Source: Micromonospora sp. NBC_01740 (GTDB lineage Bacteria; Actinomycetota; Actinomycetes; Mycobacteriales; Micromonosporaceae). Taken from it: a DNA stretch of 64,000 nucleotides. Made by a program: the position numbers and the translations under genes. This document shows, piece after piece, positions 46,073-53,513 of the stretch (within the stretch, counting starts at the first letter, position 1; each line of letters opens with the position of its first letter). The notes below the pieces were generated by a model. The model was not told the DNA's origin. It searched no databases and was given only the letters and a program-made list of their open reading frames with translations. The stretch lies in contig NZ_CP109150.1 of the NCBI RefSeq assembly GCF_035920365.1, forward strand, positions 4,588,001 to 4,652,000, in the 5' to 3' direction.

Positions 46073-46105
46073 GCCGCCGGCAGCACGGTGGCGGCTGCCG
46101 GCGGC
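46073..46105. terminator. Bidirectional hairpin terminator
   Basis: Perfect 11-bp inverted repeat (GCCGCCGGCAG at 46073-46083, complement at 46095-46105), 11-base loop, between the convergent treZ and alpha/beta hydrolase genes. Confidence 0.7.
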
Positions 46106-46121
46106 GACCGGCCGTCGGCGG

Positions 46122-46997
46122 TCAGCCGGCGTCCAGCACCTCGCGCAGCCTGGCCGCGAACTCGGCGGGCTTGCCGGCGTAGCCGAACTCGCCGTCGAGG
46201 AAGCCGCCGTGGTGGCTCGGGAACACCACGGCCTCCTGGCCGAGCAGCGCCGCGGTGGCGACGGCCGTACGCGCCGTGTAGGTCCCTTCCGTCTCCTCGC
46301 CGACCGCGATCACGATCCGGGTCGGCGCCGCCGTGAGCGCCGCCGCGTCGGGCCGGTAGTCGGTGACCGTCCCGGAGGCCTTCGACAGCAGCGGGTCGTC
46401 GCGGGAGCCGTCGTCCTCGGTCGGCAGGCCGAACGCCGCCGGGTCGGGCGCGGGCTGGGCGAAGTAGGCGTCGGTGAACTCGCCCTGCCAGGAGACCAAC
46501 GCCATGAAGGCGGCCATGCCCGCGCCCATGCCCTTCGCCTGGTACGCCTCGTGGACGGCGGCCTGGGCGCGCTCGGCCGCGGCGGCGTCGGGCAGCACGG
46601 TGGTGATCGGCGGCTCGTGCGCCACCAGCGTCGCCACGTCGCCGGGGTGGACCGAGACCAGCTCCAGCGCGGTCACCGCCCCGCCGCTGCTGGCGAACAC
46701 GTCGACCGGAGCTGCGCCGAGCGCCTCGATCAGCAGGTGCAGGTCGGCTGCCTGCTGCTGCGGCGTGTGGTCCGACCGCCCGTCGCTGCGGACGCTGCGG
46801 CCCAGGCCGCGCGGGTCGTAGGTGACGACCGTCCGGTCGGTGAAGTGGGTCGCGAGCGCGTTGAAGCCCTCCGCCGCCATCGGTTGACCGATCATGAGCA
46901 GCGTGCGGTGCCCGCCGGAGGCCGACAGTGGACTGCGCACGTCGTAGACCAGGTCGACGCCGGGCGCGGCGAGGGTGTGGGTCTCCATCGTCGTCAT
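46122..46997 (-). CDS. Alpha/beta hydrolase
   Basis: 291 aa. Typical core: TLLMIGQPMAAEGFNALATHFTDRTVVTYDPRGLGRS (oxyanion strand), nucleophile elbow VDVFASSGGAVTALELV (Ser in SSGG), and the catalytic His late in VFPSHHGGFLDG. Acidic residue probably in the IVIAVGEETEGTY region. No signal peptide. ATG 46997 chosen; an in-frame extension of 27 codons upstream lacks a ribosome-binding site. Substrate not predictable; an ester or epoxide is possible. Confidence 0.85.
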   Translation of the reverse strand: MTTMETHTLAAPGVDLVYDVRSPLSASGGHRTLLMIGQPMAAEGFNALATHFTDRTVVTYDPRGLGRSVRSDGRSDHTPQQQAADLHLLIEALGAAPVDVFASSGGAVTALELVSVHPGDVATLVAHEPPITTVLPDAAAAERAQAAVHEAYQAKGMGAGMAAFMALVSWQGEFTDAYFAQPAPDPAAFGLPTEDDGSRDDPLLSKASGTVTDYRPDAAALTAAPTRIVIAVGEETEGTYTARTAVATAALLGQEAVVFPSHHGGFLDGEFGYAGKPAEFAARLREVLDAG

Positions 46998-47097
46998 GAC
47001 GGCGAGCGTACGACCGACGGGTGACAGATCCGGTGCTACGCGCGGGAAGCGGCACCCACCCGCCCCGGGTTTCGGCACCGGCGTCAGGATCTGCGGT

Positions 47098-47646
47098 ATG
47101 GAGTTCTTCTGCTACCACCGCGACCGGCGCGACTCCCTGGCTCTGCGCGAGGAGCTGCGCGAGGAGCACTGGTCCTACATGGACCGGTACGCGGAGCGGA
47201 TGATCGCCCGTGGGCCGACGTTCGCCGCCGACGGGAAGACGCCGACCGGCAGCGTGCACATCGTCGACCTGCCCGATCCCGCCGCCGCCCGGGCGTTCGC
47301 CTTCGACGAGCCCAACTACCAGGCCGGCGCGTACCGGGACGTGCTGCTGCGCCGGTGGCACAACACGCTGGGGCGCACCATGTGGGACTTCCCCGGCGGC
47401 CGGACGGGCGGTGACCGGTACCTGGTGCTCGGCCTCGGGGCGGGGGAGGCCGCCGACCTGGACGTGAGCGCGGACCGGGACGACCTGATCGCGTACGGGC
47501 CGCTGCTGTCGGACGACGGTGTCAGGTGGCTCGGCACGGCGGCGCTGGTCCGTGCGGAGGACCCGGACGAGGCCCGTGCTGTGCTGACCCCGGACCGGTA
47601 CGCCGAGATCGAGGTCCACGCGTGGGCGTTCGGCGGACGACCGTGA
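47098..47646 (+). CDS. YCII-related domain protein
   Basis: 182 aa with two YCII-like ferredoxin-fold halves: MEFFCYHRDRRDSLALREELREEHWSYMDRYAERMIARGPTF with the DG(x)PTGSVHIVDLPDPAAARAFAFDEPNYQAG segment typical of YciI, and a C-terminal half DLIAYGPLLSDDGVRWLGTAALVRAEDPDEARAVL that keeps the Asp/His-poor version. YciI-type proteins have hydrolase-like pockets with His-Asp. The role is unknown. Divergent from the hydrolase with only 100 bp between. ATG 47098. Confidence 0.78.
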   Translation: MEFFCYHRDRRDSLALREELREEHWSYMDRYAERMIARGPTFAADGKTPTGSVHIVDLPDPAAARAFAFDEPNYQAGAYRDVLLRRWHNTLGRTMWDFPGGRTGGDRYLVLGLGAGEAADLDVSADRDDLIAYGPLLSDDGVRWLGTAALVRAEDPDEARAVLTPDRYAEIEVHAWAFGGRP

Positions 47647-47787
47647 CTCCATTGGCCCTCTCAGTTGGGCCGTCCAGGGTCGTGCCGAGGTTCGCTTGTG
47701 CCGTGAACGCCCTACCGGGCTGACGTCGCCGTTCTGCCGCGAGCGAACCTGCTTGTCTTGTTGCGGCGCGCTGCGGAGGATCGGTGG

Positions 47788-48141
47788 ATGGATCTCCTCG
47801 CCGCGGAACGGCAACTCCAAGCCGCCCAGCGCGCCGCCGACGTCGAGTCCCTCGACGCGCTACTGCACCCGCAGGTCGTGGGTGCCGGACCGGACGGCAC
47901 GGTCTTCACGAAGGAAGACGACTTGGAGGGCTACCGCTCCGGTGCACTGCGAATCACCAGCCTGGTGGAGGAGTCGCTCGACGTTCAGGAAGACGGTCAG
48001 ACTGGGGTGACTCGCATGGTCGCTGCGGTGGATGCCGTTCAGGGCGGTGCCGCCATGTCCGCGCGGTTGCGCTACACCCGACTCTGGGTGCGTGAGGGCG
48101 GCAGCTGGCGGGTGTTGGCCGCCACCTTCGTCCCGGTCTAG
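47788..48141 (+). CDS. NTF2-like (DUF4440/SnoaL-type) protein
   Basis: 117 aa. ERQLQAAQRAADVESLDALLHPQVVGAGPDGTVFTKEDDLEGYRSG followed by LDVQEDGQTGVTRMVAAVDAVQG and LRYTRLWVREGGSWRVLAATF is the DUF4440-type NTF2 fold. ATG 47788 has GGAGGA upstream. These proteins bind small ligands or act as calcium/calmodulin kinase association-like domains; the function is unknown. Just downstream the sequence becomes remnant-rich, so this is close to the left border of the scarred region. Confidence 0.75.
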   Translation: MDLLAAERQLQAAQRAADVESLDALLHPQVVGAGPDGTVFTKEDDLEGYRSGALRITSLVEESLDVQEDGQTGVTRMVAAVDAVQGGAAMSARLRYTRLWVREGGSWRVLAATFVPV

Positions 48142-48307
48142 GGGACGTCTCGTAACTGGGTGAAGGCGTTGCCCGGCATCGGACCGGTGGTCAGCCGGCG
48201 AGGATGATGTCGGCTTAGGCTGCGCTGCCCGGGGGCTTGGGCGACCGCCGACACGCGTGCGCCTGGTTGCCTGCTGTGCGACCCCACGCCCATCCATTGG
48301 CCGTTTT

Positions 48308-48332
48308 CGCCCTGACCTTGCAGGTCAGGGCG
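48308..48332. terminator. 11-bp perfect hairpin near the IS remnant
   Basis: CGCCCTGACCT (48308-48318) and its complement (48322-48332) around a 3-base TGC loop, a stable hairpin directly before the transposase fragment. Whether it is a terminator or part of the insertion-element remnant is unclear. Confidence 0.5.
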
Positions 48333-48342
48333 ATACGCCCCG

Positions 48343-48450
48343 GCCCACCTGCGCAACGGTGACACCTACACCCGCCTCGCCGCCGGATCCGCCGTCGGGG
48401 TCACCACCGCATGGCACTACGCACAGGAAGCGATCGTCAACAAGAAGTGA
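48343..48450 (+). pseudogene. IS5-type transposase N-terminal remnant
   Basis: A 35-codon frame reads AHLRNGDTYTRLAAGSAVGVTTAWHY-AQEAIVNKK before a stop. The L-R-x-GDTYxRLAAGxxVGVTT pattern is the helix-turn-helix of IS5/DDE-type transposases in actinomycetes. The rest of the transposase (DDE catalytic core) is absent, and no start codon is left. It sits 4 bp before the promoter of the pectate lyase. Assignment is by motif memory, not by search. Confidence 0.6.
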
Positions 48451-48453
48451 TCC

Positions 48454-48482
48454 TTGCCTCTTCATTGGTCAGTCTCTATCGT
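48454..48482 (+). promoter_or_regulatory. Candidate pectate lyase promoter
   Basis: TTGCCT (48454-48459) and TATCGT (48477-48482) with 17-bp spacing, close to the vegetative consensus. The palindromic operator begins 4 bp after the -10. Confidence 0.55.
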
Positions 48483-48486
48483 TGTC

Positions 48487-48500
48487 GGAAAGCGCTTTCC
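48487..48500. promoter_or_regulatory. LacI-family operator
   Basis: The perfect 14-bp palindrome GGAAAGCGCTTTCC lies across the expected transcription start. It has the central GCGC/CGC dyad of LacI/GalR-type sugar operators. A repressor bound there would block transcription of the pectate lyase. No lacI-type gene is in this window. Confidence 0.75.
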
Positions 48501-48534
48501 CGTCCCCGTGCTCATGCCTGAAAGGTGAACTCAG

Positions 48535-49746
48535 ATGAGACGCAAAGTCGCCACGCGGTGGCTGGCCGGTGGTGCCACTGCGGTCGCAGGTGCCGTCGTC
48601 GCCCTGGCGCTGCAGGTTCCCAACGCCTCGGCCGCCACGAACCTGAGCCTCGGCGCCAGCGCTGACGGATCCAGCAAGGCCAGTGGTACCAGCTATGGCA
48701 ACGTCATCGACGGCAACCCCAGCACCTACTGGTCGCCGAGCGGCTCGACCGGCACGGTCTCGGTCAAGTGGGGCAGCGCCACGACGGTGTCCTCGGCCGC
48801 CATCGTGCAGGCCTCGGGCGGCGGCTCGATCAGCGGCTGGCAGCTCAAGAACCACGACACGGGCTCCGTCCTGGCCAGCGGCAGCAGCGCCCCAGGCACC
48901 ATCAACTTCTCCTCGACGTCGCTGAAGAAGATCTCCTTCGTCATCACCAGCGCGTCCGGCACCCCACGGATAGCCGAGTTCGAGACGTACTCCAGCGGCG
49001 GGTCGACCCCGACCACCAGTCCGACCAGTGGCCCCACCAGCAGTCCGACGGCCAGCCCGACCAGCAACCCAGGCACGCCGACTGGTGCGTGGCCGTCGTC
49101 GGCCGGCTCGGTGAGCATCTCGGGCACGGTCAACGTCTCCGGCACCTTCGACGGCGGGATGAAGACGTACTGCTGCATCGGTGACGGTGGACAGGGCGAG
49201 TCGCAGGACCCGATGTTCAAGATCGCCAATGGTGGCACGCTGCAGAACGTCATCCTCGGTTCGCCCGCCGGTGACGGCGTGCACTGCGAGGGCACCTGCA
49301 CCCTCCGCAACGTGTGGTGGAACGACATTGGTGAGGACGCCGCCACCTTCAAGCAGACCAACGGCGGTACCTCCTACGTCATCGGTGGCGGCGCGCGCAA
49401 CGGCAGCGACAAGACCTTCCAGCACAACGGCAACGGCACGGTCAGCATCTCCGGCTTCTACCTCAAGGGGTCCGGCAAGCTGTACCGGGGCTGTGGCAAC
49501 TGCTCCACCTCGCACACCCGTCACGTGCGTATCGACAACGTCCTCGTCGACGACATCGACATGCTCGCCGGCATCAACAGCAACTGGAACGACACCGCGA
49601 CGATCACTCGCGTGGTCGTAATCGGCTCGGCCACCATCTGCGGCAAGTACAAGGGTGTGCCCAAGGGCAGCGAACCCAGCTACCTCGGTGAGGGCTGGAA
49701 CGACGCCAACTGCAAGGTCAACAGAAGTGACGTCACCTTCCGGTAG
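48535..49746 (+). CDS. Secreted pectate lyase (PL3) with N-terminal carbohydrate-binding domain
   Basis: 403 aa. Signal peptide residues 1-34 (cleavage after NASA), a discoidin/F5-8-type domain 35-152 (NLSLGASADGSSKASGTSY ... ISGWQLKNHDTG), a Thr/Ser/Pro linker 153-180, and a parallel beta-helix pectate lyase domain from 183: DGVHCEGTCTLRNVWWNDIGEDAATFKQTNG and CSTSHTRHVRIDNVLVDDID. The acid/Lys/Arg-rich cluster in NDIGEDAATFK fits the PL3 active site. It cleaves polygalacturonate by beta-elimination outside the cell, suggesting plant-associated growth. ATG 48535 follows GAAAGGTG. A terminator follows. Confidence 0.92.
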   Translation: MRRKVATRWLAGGATAVAGAVVALALQVPNASAATNLSLGASADGSSKASGTSYGNVIDGNPSTYWSPSGSTGTVSVKWGSATTVSSAAIVQASGGGSISGWQLKNHDTGSVLASGSSAPGTINFSSTSLKKISFVITSASGTPRIAEFETYSSGGSTPTTSPTSGPTSSPTASPTSNPGTPTGAWPSSAGSVSISGTVNVSGTFDGGMKTYCCIGDGGQGESQDPMFKIANGGTLQNVILGSPAGDGVHCEGTCTLRNVWWNDIGEDAATFKQTNGGTSYVIGGGARNGSDKTFQHNGNGTVSISGFYLKGSGKLYRGCGNCSTSHTRHVRIDNVLVDDIDMLAGINSNWNDTATITRVVVIGSATICGKYKGVPKGSEPSYLGEGWNDANCKVNRSDVTFR

Positions 49747-49767
49747 TCACTAGACACGTATGTTCGC

Positions 49768-49801
49768 GAAGGGGCACCCGCCGCCAGGCGGGCGCCCCTT
49801 C
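49768..49801 (+). terminator. Hairpin terminator after pectate lyase
   Basis: A 15-bp stem with one mismatch (GAAGGGGCACCCGCC at 49768-49782, partner 49787-49801) and 4-base loop, 21 bp past the stop. Confidence 0.75.
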
Positions 49802-49888
49802 GGTGTCCGTCGTGCGGGGGCGAGTTCACTGAACCCGTGCTCCACTTCGGCGGCATTCTGATGTCTTCGAAGCCATAGATTCTCCCTG

Positions 49889-50101
49889 TCAAGGGAGGGC
49901 ACGGCCTTCGGGCTGGGCGAGAATCGCAACTCTACGGTCCACACTCCGCGTGGCGTCGATGCGCTCGAGGGCGTGAACGGCCTGGGCCAGGTGCGCGGGG
50001 TTGATGGCTTCGAGAGCCTGTTGAAGGAGCTGCCGGCGCGCGGCGTGGACGCTTTCGAGGGCACGGATGCCTACAGGCGTGATCGTGATGAGGAAGGCTC
50101 G
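49889..50101 (-). pseudogene. MarR-family regulator, C-terminal remnant
   Basis: The frame reads FLITITPVGIRALESVHAARR-QLLQQALEAINPAHLAQAVHALERIDA, which is the last helices of a MarR protein (the TxxGxxxLxxxxxxR wing-helix end and dimerisation helix). The DNA-binding helix-turn-helix is missing; upstream, the frame is non-MarR sequence (RKFLCQPNRNRIRAF). About 60 residues remain. It sits between two secreted-protein genes in the scarred region. Not expected to be functional. Confidence 0.65.
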
Positions 50102-50227
50102 GATCCGGTTTCTGTTTGGTTGACACAGAAACTTTCTGGATGGATCGTGGCATCGACGCCGATAAGTTTGGTCCTGGGTTGAGCCGAGCTTCGGTCTCTC
50201 CCCGAGCACCATCCCGGAAGGACACTC

Positions 50228-50575
50228 ATGCGCAGGTCCGCCTACCGAGTCGCCTCAGGTCTCGCCGCCGCCCTGCTCACCATGCTGACCGCGACGCTGT
50301 CGGCGTCACCGGCCGCTGCTGGCGAGCCGTTTCAGAGCCCCGACGCGGGCCTGGTCTTCTACTCGAGCTACCCGACCGAGGTGGTCGGCAGGCAGGCCAC
50401 GCCTGACGGCGTCTGCCGTCAGGTCCCGGCCGACGCGACCTGGCTGCTGGCCTGGAGCGGTGGCTTCCAGAGCGTCCCCGGCTACCGGACCCCCGACTGC
50501 AGCGGTCAGGCCTCTGAGCTCAACAACTTCCACAGTTGGCCGAAGGGCTATTACCTCACCTACAAGGCCAGTTGA
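50228..50575 (+). CDS. Small secreted protein, unknown function
   Basis: 115 aa. Signal peptide (MRRSAYRVASGLAAALLTML, cleavage after AAA near residue 31) followed by a compact Cys-containing domain (two Cys: VCRQVPADATWLLAWSGGF and TPDCSGQASEL) ending HSWPKGYYLTYKAS. Pairs of Cys suggest one disulfide. ATG 50228 has GGAAGGAC upstream. It resembles short beta-strand-rich exported proteins, but the family is not recognised. It lies in the accessory region. Confidence 0.7.
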   Translation: MRRSAYRVASGLAAALLTMLTATLSASPAAAGEPFQSPDAGLVFYSSYPTEVVGRQATPDGVCRQVPADATWLLAWSGGFQSVPGYRTPDCSGQASELNNFHSWPKGYYLTYKAS

Positions 50576-50861
50576 CCAGTGCTTCCCTGTGGTCGTTCGC
50601 GGCCGGCCACCGGGAAGGCGGCGACCCGCGTTGCGAAGGGCCGCGTTTCCGAACGCGGCAGCGACGGCCGCATCCTGTTTGTTCCGCACGACCTCTCGAC
50701 GGTGACTGCTTGCCGTCCATGGACAGAACCACCGTTACCGCAGACCAGAACGGATCACCTGCTGGAGTGCCAGTTCTTGGTTGACGCCGATTGGCGTGTG
50801 GGGCGCCGCCGGCAGACGACGACCCCACACATTGCCTACCGTTGTCGTCGGACGGTTCGCT

Positions 50862-51272
50862 TCAGTAGATTCGGCCGCTAGAAAGGTTGATGCAGTTGGT
50901 GTTGTTGTTCACGAGGCACTCCTGCCCTGTGATCCTCGTGACGTTTCCGGCGAAATTGAACTCTTTGGTGACGGTCTTGCCGGCCCCGCTGGAGTTCCCC
51001 ACGCCCTCGGTCCGCGTGCCGCCGTCGTTGTAACTGGCAGTAAGGCTTACGACGGCCGCGTAGCCGTCGGATTTGGTGTCCTTGACCTTCACCTCCACGT
51101 ACAGGCGCCCGCCGGACCACCACCAGGTGCCGTACGCCCAGGCGCCGGCGACGTCACCGGGAGTGCCGGTCAGGTCCCAGCCGGTTGCCGCCTGGGCGGG
51201 TGCCGGGGCAATAGCCACCGCACCGAACGTCGTGACTGTCGCTGCGGTCAGGGCGGCGACGAACCGGCGCAT
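50862..51272 (-). CDS. Secreted protein, 5' flank lost at a junction
   Basis: 136 aa. Signal peptide (MRRFVAALTAATVTTFGAVA, cleavage after QA near residue 28), then an exported beta-rich domain (AYGTWWWSGGRLYVEVKVKDT; TRITGQECLVNNNTNCINL with two Cys). The ATG at 51272 abuts a GAGG purine run with no spacer, so it is poorly placed for a ribosome-binding site; this is also where the neighbouring truncated regulator begins. The coding part looks intact, but the promoter may be missing. Function unknown. Confidence 0.6.
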   Translation of the reverse strand: MRRFVAALTAATVTTFGAVAIAPAPAQAATGWDLTGTPGDVAGAWAYGTWWWSGGRLYVEVKVKDTKSDGYAAVVSLTASYNDGGTRTEGVGNSSGAGKTVTKEFNFAGNVTRITGQECLVNNNTNCINLSSGRIY

Positions 51273-51275
51273 CCT

Positions 51276-52025
51276 CTGCTGCACGCCGCGCAGGGCGTGC
51301 GGGCGCAGGAGCCGGTGCTGCTGGTGCAGGCGTACCGGATCACCTCGGCGGTGCTCGTGAAGCTCGGCGAGGCCGACCTGGGGTGGCTGGCCGCCGACCG
51401 GGCGGTGGCCGTGGCCGGTGGCGATGCGGTGCTGGCGGTGGCGGCGACGGTGGCGGTCGGTCAGGCGCTGCGTGCGCTGGGCCGGGACCGGCTGGCGCTG
51501 GTGGCGACGCTGGCCGCCGCGCGTCGCGTCGCGCCCGCGTCGGAGCCGGTGCACGGGACCCTGCTGATCCAGGCCGCGCTGGCCGCCGCCGGCTGCGGCG
51601 ACACCGGCCGCAGCGAGGAGCTGGTCGAGCGGGCCGCCCGGGTGGCGGCGCGGGTCGCCGGTGACGACCTGTACCGGACCGGCTTCGGGCCGGACGCCGT
51701 TGAGGCGGCCCGGGTGGTCGCGGCCCTCGAGCGGGGGGACGCCGGGGAGGCGGTGCGCCGGCACGAGCAGGCGGTACGGCAGGAGGCGTGGCGGCGGCTG
51801 CCGGCCGAGTACCGGGCCGCCTACCTCGTGGACGCCGCGCGGGCGTACCTCCAGGTCGGCGACCTGTGCGGCGCGGGCCGGGTCCTGGTCCACGCGGATG
51901 CCGTCGCGCCCGCCGAGGTCCGGTGCCGGCCGTTGGCGCGTACGGTCGTCGCCGAGGTCGCCCGGGCCCACCCGGCGCCGGCCGGCGTGGCGCGCCTGGC
52001 GACGCTGGTCGGCCTGACCCGCTGA
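51276..52025 (+). pseudogene. XRE/TPR-type regulator, N-terminally truncated
   Basis: The 250-codon frame reads LLHAAQGVRAQEPVLLVQAYRI then TSAVLVKLGEADLGWLAADRAVA and so on, helical TPR-like repeats typical of the C-terminal half of actinomycete helix-turn-helix regulators (LAWLAADRAVAVAGGD, AARRVAPASEPVHG). There is no helix-turn-helix and no start codon at the beginning; the frame begins at the junction with the secreted-protein gene (about 51270-51276). It ends normally at 52025. The truncation is visible; its cause is inferred. Confidence 0.7.
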
Positions 52026-52087
52026 CCGGACCACCAGACGGGCGTTCGGCGGGTGGCCAATGCTCCCGTCACCGTTGGCGGCGGTCG

Positions 52088-52570
52088 TCAGCCGTTGGTG
52101 AAGAGCTCGCGGAGCTTGACGAGGCTGGCACCGTCGCCGACGACCACCAGCGAATCACCGGACTGGATGGTGAAGTCGGTGTCCGGCGAGGGGATCACGT
52201 GATCGCCCCGGACCACCGCGACGATCGACGCGCCGGTGCGGGTCCGCGCCCGCGTCTCACCGAGCCGGCGCCCGACGAACGGCGACCGGGCGGGAACCGG
52301 CATGCGTACGGTCTCGACGCCTTCCAACGGCGGCGTCAGCTCCGTCAGGTGGTCCATGACCAGGGGCAGACCGAGCAGTTCCGCGATCGTCCGCGGCTCC
52401 GTGCCCTCCAGCGTCAACGTGTGCCTGACCCGTTCGGGGTCGCTGGGGTCGTAGAGCACGATGTCGCGTCGGCCGTCGAAGTGCACGATCACGGCGCCTC
52501 GCTGGCCCGCCGCGGTGGTGAAGCCGTACGACTCTCCCACGCCGAACAGCCGGGTCCTCTCCAGGTCCAC
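52088..52570 (-). CDS. Orphan KhtT/TrkA-C-like regulatory subunit
   Basis: 160 aa. The N-terminal half (LFGVGESYGFTTAAGQRGAVIVHFDGRRDIVLYDPSD) and the C-terminal RCK_C-like domain (RLGETRARTRTGASIVAVVRGDHVIPSPDTDFTIQSGDSLVVVGDGASLVKLRELF) match the regulatory subunit of potassium/proton antiporters (KhtT). The transporter KhtU normally follows such a gene; none is here. GTG 52570 has GGAAGGTG upstream. It probably still folds; its antiporter may be elsewhere, or lost. Confidence 0.82.
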   Translation of the reverse strand: MDLERTRLFGVGESYGFTTAAGQRGAVIVHFDGRRDIVLYDPSDPERVRHTLTLEGTEPRTIAELLGLPLVMDHLTELTPPLEGVETVRMPVPARSPFVGRRLGETRARTRTGASIVAVVRGDHVIPSPDTDFTIQSGDSLVVVGDGASLVKLRELFTNG

Positions 52571-52762
52571 GTTTTCACCTTCCGAGGATGAGGCGTCGCG
52601 GTCGAACACCTTGCCGCCCAGACTAGTACTCCGGCCGGCATCATGAGGATGGCGCGGTGGAGGCCTGCCGGGCGTGGTAGCTGTGCAGGGTCTGGCTCCG
52701 GTGACGGCGACGGCCAGGACGTCCGGGCCGGGGCCGTCAGGTGTTGACCGGGCGGCGGGCGA

Positions 52763-53401
52763 TCAGACGATCTCGAAGCCGACGTCGGTGAGCAACGACT
52801 TCCAGTCGGCGTACTCCAGGCCGCAGAACTGTTCCTGGGTCTCCGACAGCCAGTTGTCGGTGTAGTCCTTGCGGGTGAGGAAGTCCATCGCCGCGCCGAG
52901 GGTCAGCTCGACCACGCCGTCCGCCCCGTCCACCGGGCGGTACGCGAACGGGAACCGGTAGTCGACCGCGAACTGGTCCAGCCGGGCCCGGGTCGACAGC
53001 GCGTCGACGTACGCCGTCACCTCACCGGGCGGCCCGGCCGCCAGGTCGGTACGCGGCGCTGGCGGGTTGACGCCGTCCGTCGTGGCCAGGCGCAGGTGCA
53101 CCGTGCGGTCCCGGCCGTCCGGCCCGCACACGTCGCTGTTGATCCACACCCCGCCGGGCACGGTGTGGTCGTAGAGGGCCTGCACGAACCGGCGCAGCGA
53201 GGCCATCCGCTCGCCGTACGACCAGATCTCGTGGGTCAGCGCGAAGGTCATCGTGGTGTCCACCGAGCGCGGCGCGAACACCGCCCCGCCGAGCACGTTG
53301 CGCCGGTAGAAGAAGACGTTCGGGTTGGCGAAGACGCCCTGCGCCTTCTTGTGGACGCACTCCTCGAACAGGTGCCGGGCCACCTCGACGTTCCGGATCG
53401 G
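52763..53401 (-). pseudogene. Methyltransferase-type protein, 5'-truncated
   Basis: The open frame starts at a TAG (53402-53404) and reads PIRNVEVARHLFEECVHKK then AQGVFANPNVFFYRRNVLGG and TFALTHEIWSYGERMASLRRFVQALYDHTVPGGVWINSDVCG, the helix-rich second half of a class I methyltransferase domain. The glycine-rich SAM motif is missing, cut by the junction near 53405. Its C-terminal part (FDYRFPFAYRP ... LLTDVGFEIV) looks complete. Not functional as annotated. Confidence 0.65.
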
Positions 53402-53513
53402 CTATCGACAGCCTGGTGACGGCCTGGAACAGGCATTCGGCGAACCGTGACGAGAACGCCGGCTCCCTACAAAATCGATGGTGCCAGGTCGCTCTTTGGG
53501 GTTTGGATGCACC

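Noticed and set aside
48142..48200. GGGACGTCTCGTAACTGGGTGA considered as an insertion-element terminal repeat
   Set aside because: It could be an IS end belonging to the transposase fragment, but I found no matching inverted copy on the other side.
50576..50861. Several short overlapping frames between two secreted-protein genes
   Set aside because: None has a ribosome-binding site, a family motif or consistent codon bias. This 286-bp spacer holds nothing I can support.
47650..53510. An integrated prophage or conjugative element
   Set aside because: No integrase, att-like direct repeats, structural or replication genes; only fragments of single genes are seen.
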